The translations under genes and the position numbers were made by a program. Below are positions 36,435-47,069 of a DNA stretch of 64,000 nt, one piece after another. The notes below the pieces were generated by a model. It was given only the letters and a program-made list of their open reading frames with translations, ran no database searches and was not told the DNA's origin. The stretch spans positions 1,535,743,072-1,535,807,071 of the forward strand of contig OY856409.1 in assembly GCA_963693085.1 (NCBI GenBank). The letters are read 5' to 3'. The stretch's first letter is position 1; the number at the start of each line of letters is the position of its first letter. The stretch comes from Alisma plantago-aquatica (lineage: Eukaryota > Streptophyta > Magnoliopsida > Alismatales > Alismataceae).

Positions 36435-36446
36435 TGGTATCAGAGC
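36435..36446 (+). other. Primer-binding site (Met-tRNA)
   Basis: TGGTATCAGAGC begins two bases after the LTR end and is the exact plant initiator Met-tRNA complement. Confidence 0.95.
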
Positions 36447-36479
36447 AGGCTTCAAGGAACTCTAACCAAGTCTTGAAGA

Positions 36480-38207
36480 ATGGGTGACGGGTTGCTCAAC
36501 AACCTCAATCTTGAAGGAACACTTGTGGCTAGGCCTCCGACATTTGATGGAACTAACTACACCTACTGGAAAAGAAGAATGCAAATTTATTTCCAAGGGA
36601 TTAGTTGGGATCTATGGAGGATGGCGTCAACCCCCTATGAACTTCCTCAAGCGGAATATGTAGCTTGGGACACCAATACGGTAAAGTCTGCCCAAATGAA
36701 TGCAAAGGCTGTAAGTATACTTTATTGTTCAATTTCAGTTGGAGAATTTAATAGAATATCAAATTGTGAAATGTCTTATGAAATTTGGCATAGACTTTCC
36801 ATAACTTATGAAGGAACTGTGCAAGTTAAAAATTCTAAAATTGGAATGCTTAAATAGAAATTTGAACAGTTCCGTCTGGATCAAAATGAATCTATTAGTG
36901 AAATGTATGCAAAATTCTCTTCTATTGTAAATGGCTTGAGTGCTTTAGGTAAAGTGATTAGTGAGGAAGATCAGGTGTCAAAGATTCTTAGATCACTTCC
37001 TCCCAAATACAAGCCCAAAGTGACAGCCATTGAAGAAGCAAATGACCTCACCCGACTAAGGATGGAACAAGTCATTGGCAACCTAGAAGCTCATGAAGCA
37101 ACCCTAGAAGAAGAAGAAATAAGAGAATGTGAAATTCAACAAGGGAAAAAGAAGGATGCGGCTCTAAAAGCTTCAAAGATCATCACACCGGAAAGTGAGG
37201 AGTCAAGTGAAGAAGAAGGAGAAGAAGCATTGATTGTTAATGGTAAGAAATATAAAAGATTTAGATCTAACAAAATTTCTAGTTCTTCTTCTTCTCCTCC
37301 TAGGTGTTTTGAGTGTGGAAAGAAAGGACATCTCAAAAACGAATGTCCTAAAACAAAGAAAGGAAAGAAAAGCTCACACAAAAAGAAGGGAGAAAAAGCT
37401 TATAAAGCTGCATGGGACGAGTCAAGCAAGAGTGAAAGTGGAGAAGAAAAGGTGTAATGTCTAATGGCAAGAGAAGATGATGAAGACTCTCAAGAGGTAA
37501 GCCTTCTTGATCTTCCTAAAGAAGAGTTAATTACTAGTCTGCAAGAAACTCATGGTAAGTATATTGATTGCAAAAAGAAACTAAAGAAGGTTACCAAAAC
37601 AAATGATGAGTTATATGCTAAATTAAATAATCTCTCTTCTGAAAAGAACAACATTGATCTTGAGAATTTGTCTTTAAAAACATCTTTAAATGACTGCACT
37701 AGAAAGTTACTTACTCTAGAAACGAATGTTGATCTTCTTTCTCAAGAAAAGATTGATTTGTTAGCAAAACTGAATGATTTTCAGACCCAACCAATCTTAT
37801 GAAATCATTTAGACTATGATAATGTTGTAAAAGAAAGAGACTCTTTATTATCTAATTTAGATCAAGCAAGGAAAGAATTACACAAGAAGATGGATGACAT
37901 TGCTAAGCTACAAAGAAACCTAAATGACTTAAAAGGAAAAGAGATCCTTAATAATATTATGAAAATTTCCTCAAGTTTCAATGGAAGAAGAGGATTAGGA
38001 TATAATCCAAAGAAAAATCAACCCAAAAGAGCTAAAGCATCCAAGACTCAGACTATGTTTGTACCTAAGAACACAATTCCTAGAAAGAGAAATGAAGTTG
38101 TAACTATTACCTGTCATTTTTTTCTACGTCTTAGACATTATTCATTTTCATACCCTTATAAGAACAAGGATTATGCTTTAGTTTGGGTTCCAAAACCTCA
38201 AACTTAG
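36480..38207 (+). pseudogene. gag: Copia gag, interrupted by three stops
   Basis: One frame runs from ATG at 36,480 to a stop at 38,205-38,207. The start reads MGDGLLNNLNLEG, then RPPTFDGTNYTYWKRRM, the copia gag signature. The retrotransposon gag domain includes SEMYAKFSSIVNGL and RSLPPKYKPKVTAIEE. After a serine/glutamate-rich linker comes one zinc knuckle, CFECGKKGHLKNEC (37,305-37,346), then a lysine-rich tract and a heptad-like coiled coil (37,500-37,950), as in Sirevirus gag. The protein would form the particle that packages the RNA. In-frame stops at 36,855 (TAG), 37,455 (TAA) and 37,800 (TGA) break it. The frame differs from pol, so a shift or a separate start would be needed to make pol. 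Confidence 0.9.
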
Positions 38208-38342
38208 TAGACTTGAATGAAATTCAGTTGAGATATGATCCAATGCTCATCTTTGAAGATTATATTGTCTTATCTCAACTTAACAAAAGGTTTCATGCAT
38301 TATGGTAATTTTATGAACTGATATACTGAAACAAATACTTAT

Positions 38343-38612
38343 TCGGTCGAAGTATTGTCGACCGAGAATACAATCGGTCGAAGTATTGTCGACTGACCAG
38401 ATGTTTGTGACAAATTAAAATCTACAGCAACAACCTGAGTAAAACAACAACTACTTCGGTCGAAAAATGATCGATCGGGGCAAAAATCGGTCGAAAAATA
38501 GTCGACCGAGAAGACTTTTGTTTTCATTCAGTTTTAATTTGTAATACAGCAACTTCCTCGATCGACAAATTGGTCGACCGAGAAAGATGTCGGTCGAACT
38601 TTTGTCGACCGA
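38343..38612. repeat. Six palindromes in the gag-pol spacer
   Basis: Arms TCGGTCGA and TCGACCGA with 6-8 base centres occur at 38,343-38,365, 38,374-38,396, 38,456-38,478, 38,487-38,509, 38,558-38,581 and 38,590-38,612. They form three pairs with starts 31-32 bases apart, the same pairing as in the LTR. The stretch separates the gag stop (38,207) from the protease (38,690) and has no coding signature of its own. Confidence 0.85.
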
Positions 38613-38689
38613 CCAAAGTTCTGAATCAGATTTTTTATTCAGTCTGTAATGAAATGCTCCTAACCATATCAGACCATCACATGGGTACC

Positions 38690-41600
38690 AAAACCTACAT
38701 TTTAATGCAGGATTGGGTGGTCGACAGTGGATGTTCCAAACACATGACCGGAAACAAGGATGCGTTTCAATCTTTTGAAGAATAGAAGAGTGGAACAGTC
38801 ACCTTTGGAGATAATGGTAAAGGTAAAATCGTTGGAATAGGTAACATTGGTACAAACCTCGAAATAAAGAATGTTTTACTCGTTGATGGTTTGCACCATA
38901 ATATAATAAGTGTTAGTCAATTATGTGAAAGTGGATATGATGTTTTATTTAACAAAAATTGCTGCAAGTTATTAATAGAAAACACTACAAATGTTGTTTA
39001 TGAAGGAAAACGAGTTGGAAGCCTTTATATTCTTAGACCTAACTCTATGAAATCTGTAATAGGAAAATGCTTACTTGCAAGTGAAAATACTTTACAACTA
39101 TGGCATAAAAAGTTAGGACATGCTAGTTCACATGTTATCAAAAAGTTAGTTAAATATGATCTTGTTCGTGGTTTGCCTAACTTATCTTTTGATCAAGTTG
39201 AAAATTGTGAACCATGTACTTTGGGTAAGCAAACAAAAACCTCTTTTAAACCCAAACATGTACTTAGCACCTGTAGATCCTTAGAATGGATTCATATGGA
39301 TTTATTTGGACCTATGAGGACACAATGTATTGGTGGCAAAAGATATTGTTTTGTTATTGTTGACGATTATAGTAGATATACATGGGTACATTTTCTTGCA
39401 ACCAAAGATGACACTATTCATGTCTTTATAAAATTTTGTTCCAAGATTAAAAATCTGTTACAAAACAAAATATGTACCATTAGAAGTGATCATGGTGGAG
39501 AATTTGAGAACCATTTATTTGACGAATTTTGCACATCTCAAGGATACACTCACAACTTTTCTGCTCCACGTACTCCACAACAAAATGGTATAGTTGAAAG
39601 GAAAAATCGATCACTACAAGAAATGGCTAGGAATATGATGCTCGAACATAACACACCTAAAAATTTTTGGGCTGAAGCTGTAAACACCGCATGCTATGTG
39701 TTAAATAGAATAATTGTTCACTCCTATTTGAAGAAAACACCATATGAAATAATACATACTAAGAAACCTAGAGTTGACTATTTTCATACCTTTGGATCCA
39801 CCTGCTATATCTTAAACACTAAAGAGGATAGAGATAAGTTTGATTCTAAATCACATAAAGCATTCTTCTTGGGATATTCTACCTCTAGCAAAGAATTTAG
39901 AGTCTACAACACTATTTCTAGAAAACTTTAGGAATCTATTCATATTTCTTTTCATGAAGAGCCAAAATTAGAAAAACCTAAAATAGTTGATCTCACTCAT
40001 CAATTTGAAAATTTATCCATACCCAATGATAGTGAGAAAAATACTACAAGCAATGACCAAGTTGAAACACAACCTATACCTAGACTCATTAAGGATCATC
40101 CTCAAGAATTAATTATTGGAAATCCTAATGATAAAGTCAAAACTCGTTCTTCTTTTAAGGATGTTGCAAACATGGCCTTTGTTTCTATTATTGAACCTAA
40201 GAAGGTATATGAAGCTCTTAAAGATGACTATTGGATAATAGAAATGCAAGAAGAATTAAATCAATTCACTAAAAATGATGTATGGGATTTAGTTCCTAAA
40301 CCACAAGATAAAACCATCATTGGCACTAAATGGGTTTTTAGGAATAAACTATATGAGGCAGGGGAAGTAATAAGAAATAAAGCTAGGTTAGTAGCACAAG
40401 GATATAATCAACAAGAAGGAATAGACTTTGATGAAATGTATGCACCAGTCGCAAGACTTGAAGCTATTAGAATGTTACTAGCTATTGCTGCACACAAAAA
40501 CATCAAACTCTACCAAATGGATGTAAAAAGTGCATTTCTAAATGGAATCATTCAAGAAGAAGTGTATGTTGCCCAACCACCTGGTTTTGAAATACCAGAA
40601 AAAGGAGACTATGTTTATAAACTTAAGAAAGCACTTTATGGTTTAAAAAAAGCACCTAGGAACTGGTATGAAAGGCTCAAGACATATCTTTTTGATAATG
40701 GTTTCTCTATTGGAAATTTGGATTCTACTTTATTTTTCAAAACATATACATCTGATTTTCTAGTTGTTCAAAAATATGTTGATGACATTATTTTTGGAGC
40801 TTCAAATGAATCATTGTGCACACAATTTAGTGACATTATGCAAAAAGAATTTGAAATGAGCCTCATGGGTGAACTAACTTTCTTTCTTGGTTTCCAAATT
40901 AAACAAACGCCTGCCGGGATTTTTATAAGCTAAGAAAAGTATACTAAAGAACTCTTAAAACGTTTTGGGATGGATCAATGCAAACATGCAACTACTCCTA
41001 TGGCTACCTCTATTAAAATTGATAAGGATGAAAATGGGGAACCTATTGATGATTTCTTATATAGAGCCATGATTGGTAGTTTGCTTTACTTAACCACTTC
41101 CAGACTGGACATCATGTTTTCCATTGGTCTTTGTGCTCAATTTCAATCACAACCCATGCACTCTCATTTTCAAGCAATTAAACATATTTTTCGATACTTA
41201 GCCGACACCACATGTTTTGGTTTATGGTATTCAAAAGGACAATCCTTAGATTTTAAAGCTTATACTGATGATGATTATGCTGGTTGTCGACTTGACCGCA
41301 AGAGCACTAGTGGTGGTTGTTTCTTGTTAGGAAGAGCTTTAGTATCTTGGTTTAGCAAGAAACAAAACACGGTTGCCCTCTCTACAACTGAAGCTGAATA
41401 TATGGCAGCCGGATCTTGTTGTGCTCAAGTTCTTTATATGCAACAAGTGTTAAACGATTATGGTTTTTCTCTTTCATCTACGCCTATCTTTTGTGACAAC
41501 ACAAGCGCTATAAACTTAGCACACAATCCTATTTTACACAGCCGAGCTAAACATATTGAAATTCGTCATCACTTTTTATGGGATTATATCTCTAAGAATC

Positions 41601-41746
41601 ATGTTTCCCTTCATCATGTTGACACGGAAGATCAATTGGCTAATATTTTTACAAAACCACTTCCACTAGACCAATTTAACAAAATAAGGAAGCAACTTCT
41701 TATCACTCCCTTAGAAGACGTTTTCTTTGATATTTGTGTTTCTTAA
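38690..41746 (+). pseudogene. pol: Copia pol: protease, integrase, RT, RNase H, interrupted
   Basis: All domains lie in one frame. The protease has WVVDSGCSKHMTG (DSG at 38,722-38,730). Integrase has the H-x4-H...C-x2-C zinc finger (HKKLGHASSH, CEPC), then catalytic D (WIHMDLFGPM), D (IRSDHGGEF) and E downstream (QQNGIVERKNRSL), and a C-terminal FLGYSTSSKEFRVYN. Reverse transcriptase has [22 protein letters not shown] and YVDD at 40,775-40,786. RNase H has TDDDYAGCRLDRKSTSGG, TTEAEYMAAG, CDNTSAI, HIEIRHHF and ANIFTKPL. Stops at 38,783 (TAG), 39,929 (TAG) and 40,931 (TAA) prevent a full polyprotein. The gaps left by these stops lie between or at the edges of recognised domains. No envelope-like frame follows. 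Confidence 0.9.
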
Positions 41747-42110
41747 AACTGTTCTTATCTGCATCATATTTGGTTTTTAAATGGACATATTTTTCATAAG
41801 ATTTGATGGGACATCAAATTAAGGGGGAGTTTTTTTGTTTTAACGGATATCTTTTTGGAATGATAAAGGGGGAGAAATAAAATAAATCTTAAAACATAGT
41901 AATTGTGCATGAGTTTCATAAACTCTTGGCTTTACATTGAAAGTTGCTATATTCCCTAAAGAATTGGATTTCATGTTCCATAATTCATGGGGAATAATAA
42001 GCACACATTTTATAAACAAGAGAAGAAATTCACAAAGTAAATTTCAGGTATGAAACTAAGCTTATCTTAAAGACTAGTTGATTTATATTCAGGAAATGTT
42101 TGTCATCTTC

Positions 42111-42121
42111 AAAAAGGGGGA
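42111..42121 (+). other. Polypurine tract
   Basis: AAAAAGGGGGA lies three bases before the 3' LTR. Further purine runs (TTAAGGGGGAG near 41,820; AAAGGGGGAGAAA near 41,866) upstream reproduce the multiple tracts described for Sireviruses. Confidence 0.8.
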
Positions 42122-42124
42122 GAT

Positions 42125-43546
42125 TGTTGGCAAAGTTGTATATTATGATAAATCCCTTTGTTTTGATTATGACAAACATTTCATTCTTTTCGATCTAACG
42201 TGCTACTTGAGTGTTGCAAGAATAAGGAGGATGACAAAGAATTGGGAAATCTATATGCTTGAATTATTGTTATTTCATGAATGTAATCAACTGTAAAACT
42301 TGTACAAACATATAATGTACAAGTTCTTAGACATCATGTAAATCAAGTGTTAGATCTCTTCTAGCTAATCACCACACTTAGATAAGGCATCCCCTTCAAT
42401 AGTGTCACATATGCACACTCATACATACACTTAGTACTTTAATTGAAACATGGAAACATGGTCAATCTCGGTAGACAAATTCCTCGACCGAGACACTCTC
42501 GATCGACAAACTTCTTGACCGAGAAAGACCCAAGTAGCCATTGGACACAGCAGACAAGGTAGTTGGCAGTTGGAGATGAACGTTGCAAAACTTGTTCCAG
42601 AGAGCCTATCGGTCGACAAACCCTCGACCGAGTAGGTGTCTCAGTCGACAATTTCTCGACCGAGATGGGTTCCGACAGCACTTGCAGAATTAATTAACTA
42701 GTCGTTGCTAGAGCAACTAAAAGTGTACCTAACGGCTAGTTAAGCACTTAGAACCCCCTAGAAAGTGTCTAGAACGTCCTTAAGCACTTGTAGGTCATTT
42801 CTATAAATAGTACATGCCTTAGGACACCTAAACTCACTTATTCTACACTTGAGTAATCTTTGAGCATACACTTGCATGAGCAACCTGTTTTGAGCAATTG
42901 AGCAATACTTGCAATTGGCTACTCTTCTTCTTGCTCTAATTTCGTGTCCTATAGGCTAGTATCTCCTATCCACAGCAATCACACTTCCATATACATTGGT
43001 TAGGAGATCTACACACTTGATATAGGCAAACCAAGCCTTGTGCTTCAAAGGTTAAGTGTAATTTCCTTTTTCCTTTCTTGTTCACTCGTATTGCTTGTAC
43101 TCTCCTTGCTACTCCTAGGGTTAGAGGTTGCGGATTGGAGAGGGTTTTGATCTTCTTGGTGAAGGAGGCTTTGGACTACTTCAAGAAGGCTGGTGCAACG
43201 GGAGGCTACTTCTAAGAGGAAGGCTACTTCAAGGGGGAGCTTGGAGTTACTTCAAGAAGGCTGCCTCAAGTTGGTGCATCTACTTCAAAGTGAAGGCTGT
43301 CCAAAGGGGTGTAAGAAAGTATTGTATTTTATGTAAATTCCTTGAAGAGGTAATAAAATAAATACTTTCAAAATCCCAGTTGGGTAAGCAACCGGGTAGT
43401 AGACTGACTACCTTAATATTTTCTAAGGTAGGAACCACTCTAAATCCCTTGTCTCCTTCTTGCTTTTTGATTTGTGGTTGTTTGAGAAGAAATAATTATT
43501 GAATTATCTTTAAAACCCTATTCACCCCCCCTCTAGTGGTTTTTCA
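42125..43546 (+). repeat. 3' LTR of copia element
   Basis: Near-identical to 35,008-36,432. The four palindromes are at 42,468-42,491, 42,499-42,522, 42,609-42,631 and 42,641-42,663, and the TATA box is at 42,802-42,809. The open frame at 43,128-43,361 is a chance frame through the purine-rich repeat. Confidence 0.9.
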
Positions 43547-43718
43547 CTGTAGCGTCGGTTATTTTAAGCATGTAGTGTCACTTTATAACCGACGCCTAAG
43601 TGGTCGTCGCTATAGAATTTTCTCTATAGCGTCGGTTTATTTGACTAAATAAAACCGACCTTACAGAGTAAACATCGATGCAAAAGGTTGTAAAAAACCT
43701 GACCCAGGCGAGAAAAAC

Positions 43719-43869
43719 CAATATTTAGCATCGGTTATTCCAAAAAAACCGACCCTGTAAACTCTCTCGGTTGAGAAATTGTCGACCGAACACATTTTCG
43801 GTCGACAATTTTCTCGACCGAGAGAGTTTACAGGGTTGGTTTTTTTGGAATAATCGACGCTAAATATTG
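43719..43869. repeat. Foldback with 72-base arms
   Basis: The left arm 43,719-43,790 and the right arm 43,797-43,869 are inverted copies with about five differences around a six-base loop (CACATT). The arms contain TTTAGC-TCG, the poly-A/CCGACCCTGTAAACTCTC block and GTCGACCGAA next to the loop. Confidence 0.85.
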
Positions 43870-43890
43870 AATAACCACTTCAGTGTACTC

Positions 43891-43947
43891 CTCGATCGAG
43901 AACATTATTGACCGAAAATATTTCGGTCGACACTTTTCTCGATCGAG
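43891..43947. repeat. Foldback with 26-base arms
   Basis: CTCGATCGAGAACATTATTG... (43,891-43,916) and its inverted copy (43,922-43,947) pair around a five-base loop with a few mismatches. It follows the 72-base foldback by 21 bases. Confidence 0.8.
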
Positions 43948-44000
43948 AGAGTTTATAGGGTCAGTTTTTTGGAATAACCGACGGTAAAAATTTAAATAAA

Positions 44001-44087
44001 GATTTCAGTGTACCCCTCAGTCGAGAAAATTGTCGACCAAAAATATATCGGTCGACAAAATTTTTGACCGAGGGGTACACTGAAATC
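44001..44087. repeat. Foldback with 40-base arms
   Basis: The left arm begins GATTTCAGTGTACCCCTC (44,001-44,040) and pairs with 44,048-44,087, with about four mismatches, around the loop AAATATA. Its inner arm carries GTCGACC/GGTCGAC. Confidence 0.85.
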
Positions 44088-44090
44088 TAC

Positions 44091-44520
44091 AGAAACTGAA
44101 ATAGAACAGAAGATTCATATATTCTGGGAGAGGGGAGCATTGATGCTCAACCGTCACCATTCAAAACCACACATTCATGACAAAAATGCTTCATAATCAA
44201 ATCATAATTTACAAAATGATATATTGCTTGAAATATAAGGAGGAAAAATTAGCTTTAAATCCTAGAAATATACCATCTTTTGAGAGATTAAAAGCAATCA
44301 TTATCCATGTTGGGTTCATCTAAGATGATAAACTACTCAAGAACTATCATACAAGCTCTCACCCTAGGTAAAGGTGCATCTTTGTACTTGGATCAATATT
44401 TTAAGGCAAAATCATGTACATGTAATGTAAGAGTGAACAATAATCATGGATAAAGTTATATAACTCACCTTAGAGATGATGTAGAAACTCCAAACAGTAA
44501 GGTAGATTGAAGAAAAAGGG
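44091..44520. other. Element interior, no feature seen
   Basis: AT-rich sequence between the foldbacks and the GC-rich middle. On the minus strand AAGGTGAGTTATATAAC (about 44,454-44,470) looks like an exon-intron junction but has no identifiable gene attached. Confidence 0.35.
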
Positions 44521-45110
44521 GGAAGAAACCCTAGCTTGGGCACTCCTCTTCACCAAGCTCGTTCCTTCTCCAAAAAGGAAGCAAACCCTAGAGGGGAAGA
44601 TAGAACAACAAGAAAAACAAAGAAAAAGAGACAGATCTCATTTACCAAGACTAAGCAGCAAAACAAGGTAGCACCAAACAATCTCAAGAAAGGTGGATCC
44701 GAACCCGGAAACAAACTCGGGAACCTTACTTGGAAACGGCGGCGACCTTCCTTGGAAACGGCGACGACCTTACTTGGAAACGGCGACGACCTTCGTGGAG
44801 GATGAGACGACCTTCACGGAGAGGCGGCGACCTTCGTGGAAGTGTGAAGAGGTGACGACGACGAGCTCTTTTCGCAGAGAGGAGGCAAGGGCTTTAGCGG
44901 CACGGAGAGGTGGCAAGGCTTCATGGACACCACGATCCTCTTCGAACACGATGACGAGCTTCTTGGCAAAGGCTTTGGCGGCACGACAACAATGAAAAAT
45001 GATGCCGCGGGAGAGTAGAAGAGAAGGTATCTGCAGCGGAAAAGGTATCAGCACCGCGGGAGAGAAAAAGAGAACGAAACTTTTGTTTCACGGGAGAGAA
45101 AGACTAGGTT
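44521..45110. other. GC-rich, repetitive centre of the CACTA-like element
   Basis: CTTGGAAACGGCGACGACC-type phrases recur several times (44,725-44,830) and the patch is markedly GC-richer than its flanks. Overlapping frames on both strands (44,536-44,805, 44,693-44,995, 44,770-45,054) are low-complexity Arg/Thr/Ser/Glu sequences without domains. I read it as leader-like transposon sequence, not a gene. Confidence 0.5.
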
Positions 45111-45222
45111 TCGGGAATTTTAAAGGAGAGACTCGACATGTAGCGTCGATTAAAACAAACAAACTGACGCTAAAGATAAGTGGTGCCCATGTCTGGTTAT
45201 TTAAAAACACTCAAACTCATTT

Positions 45223-45515
45223 TCGGTCGACAAATTTGTCGACCGAGAGGTTATCGGTCGACAAATTCGTCGACCGAGGGGAGCTCTAGGGTCGGTTAAA
45301 AGTAAAAAACCGACGCTAGAGGTGCTTATACATGCGTGAACTAAACTAGATCCAAAATTCATGTCGGTCGACAATATTGTCGACCGAGGAGCCTTTTAGG
45401 GTCGGTTATAAGAAAAAACCGACCCTAGAGGTGCTTATACACGTGAAATCTGGCTCTTTCTCGGTCGACGAATTTGTCGACCGAGAGGTTATCGGTCGAC
45501 AAATTCATCGACTGA
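45223..45515. repeat. Palindrome array, first block (A-B-C-A-B)
   Basis: 24-base palindromes with arms TCGGTCGAC and GTCGACCGA lie at 45,223, 45,254, 45,364, 45,461 and 45,492. Type A has centre AAATTT and its first copy is a perfect palindrome. Type B has centre AAATTC. Type C has centre AATATT and is also perfect at 45,364. A to next A is 238 bases. Each is followed by a GGTCGGTT...AACCGACCC inverted pair. Confidence 0.9.
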
Positions 45516-45570
45516 GTGCGCTCTAGGGTGGGTTAAAAATAAAAAATTAACGCTAGAGGTGCTTATACAA

Positions 45571-45773
45571 CCCTAATATGGGATGATGTTTTGTGAAATC
45601 CTAATATAGGGTGATGTCGTGTGAAACCCTAATATGGGATAATGTTATGTGAAACCCTAATATGGGATGATGTTATGTGAAACCCTAATATAGGGTGATG
45701 TTGTATAAAACCCTAATATGGGATAATGTTATGTGAAACCTTAATATGGGATGATGTTATGTGAAACCTTAAT
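45571..45773. repeat. 28 bp tandem repeat, seven copies
   Basis: CCCTAATAT-starting units begin at 45,571, 45,599, 45,627, 45,655, 45,683, 45,711 and 45,739, exactly 28 bases apart, with a partial copy at 45,767. The unit contains GAAACCCTAA, which overlaps the plant telomere motif, but the rest of the unit is unrelated to telomeres. Confidence 0.95.
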
Positions 45774-46245
45774 TGATAAACATGGGAAACTCTAACCCTA
45801 ATGAGGGAATAGTGATGTTATTTTTGTATTACATGATGTTGATATGCAATTGATATGGTTGTTATCAAGTATACTAACCATGCAAGTATCATGAGATAAT
45901 AAGCGTAACCAGGTATGAGATATGATGGTAATGGGCCTTGTGAGCCATTATTTTATTTGTTGCGTAGTGAGAGGTGACAACAAGAAGTTGAATATGCCTA
46001 GTGAGTTATGTGAGATGCTTGTGTAAGAAATATCCTGAATACCTTGGTCAGATGACCTGAAGGTTATAGTTACCTGATAAGTGATAACCATGTTTAGTGA
46101 TGAACTAAGGATTTGAATACCGAGATCCAGCAAATGTGATGATGGTGGTATTGAGGGATGTGAATTCCCAACAATGAGACAAGGGATTGAGATCCCAATG
46201 CTTTATAAAATTTTGAAAAGTACTAAATTGGATCCAAAATTCATG

Positions 46246-46971
46246 CTGGTCGACAATATTGTCGACCGAGGATCCCTTTAGGGTCGGTTATAAGAAAAAA
46301 CCGACCCTAGAGGTGAAATCTGGCTCCTTCTCGGTCGACAAATTTGTCGACCGAGAGGTTATCGGTCGAGAAATTCGTCGACCGAGGGATCTCTAGGGTC
46401 GGTTATAAGGAAAAACTGACATTAGAGGTGCTTATACACGTGAAATCTGGCTCCTTCTCGATCGACGAATTTGTCGACCGAGAGGTTATCGGTCGACAAA
46501 TTCGTCGACCGAGAAGAGCTCTAGGGTCGGTTAAAAGTAAAAAACTGACGCTAGAGGTGCTTATACATGCGTGAACTTAATTGGGTCCAAAATTCATCTC
46601 GGTCGACAACATTGTCGGCCGAAGGGACTTCTAGGGTCGGTTATAAGGAAAAAGCCGACCCTATAGGTACTTATACACGTGAAATCTGGCTCTTACTCGA
46701 TCGACAAATTTGTCAAACGAGAGGTTATCGGTCGACAAATTTGTCGACCGAGAAGAGCTTTAGGGTCGGTTAAAAGTAAAAAACCGACGTTAGAGGTGCT
46801 TATACATGCGTGAACTAAACTGGATCCAAAATTGATGTCGGTCGACAATATTGTCGACCGAGGAGCCCTTTAGGGTCGGTTATACGGAAAAAACTGACGC
46901 TAGAGGTGCTTATACGTGCGTGAACTTAACTGGATCCAAAATTTATCTCGGTGGACAATATTGTCGACCGA
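46246..46971. repeat. Palindrome array, second block
   Basis: Ten 24-base palindromes of the same three types lie at 46,246 (C), 46,331 (A), 46,362 (B), 46,458 (A), 46,489 (B), 46,599 (C), 46,697 (A), 46,728 (B), 46,838 (C) and 46,948 (C). The A-A, B-B and C-C distances of 239 bases show the tandem cassette. Some copies have substituted arms. Open frames here (46,344-46,574 and neighbours) merely read the repeat. Confidence 0.9.
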
Positions 46972-47069
46972 ACGGACTTCTAGGGTCGGTTATAAGGAAA
47001 AAATCGACCCTAGAGGTGCTTATACATGTGCGAAGGCAAACTGGATTCAAAATGTCTAACCCGCATTTT

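Larger units (their letters stand above)
35008..43546 (+). mobile_element. Full-length Sirevirus-type Ty1/copia element, inactive
   Basis: The LTRs at 35,008-36,432 (1,425 bp) and 42,125-43,546 (1,422 bp) both begin TGTTGG and end TTTTCA, and differ by only a few percent by eye, so insertion is relatively recent. The interior has the Met-tRNA primer-binding site, a long gag with one zinc knuckle and a coiled-coil tail, then protease, integrase, reverse transcriptase and RNase H (the copia order), followed by repeated polypurine-like runs. The palindrome-rich LTRs, multiple polypurine tracts and large gag are Sirevirus traits. At least six in-frame stops make it non-autonomous. The base run after the 3' LTR begins CTGTA; the matching duplication cannot be found because the left neighbour is another copia copy. 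Confidence 0.9.

Noticed and set aside
41747..42124. Possible envelope-like gene after RNase H, as in some Sireviruses
   Set aside because: Only about 380 bases without an open frame remain before the LTR.
43545..43560. A true CACTA left terminus at CACTGTAGCG
   Set aside because: The CA belongs to the copia LTR end (TTTTCA, as in the 5' LTR). The apparent CACTG is made by the junction.
44536..45054. Arg/Thr/Glu-rich frames on both strands that might be a gene
   Set aside because: Low-complexity repetition of a GAAACGGCGACGACC-type phrase inside a CACTA-like element; no domain and overlapping frames on both strands.
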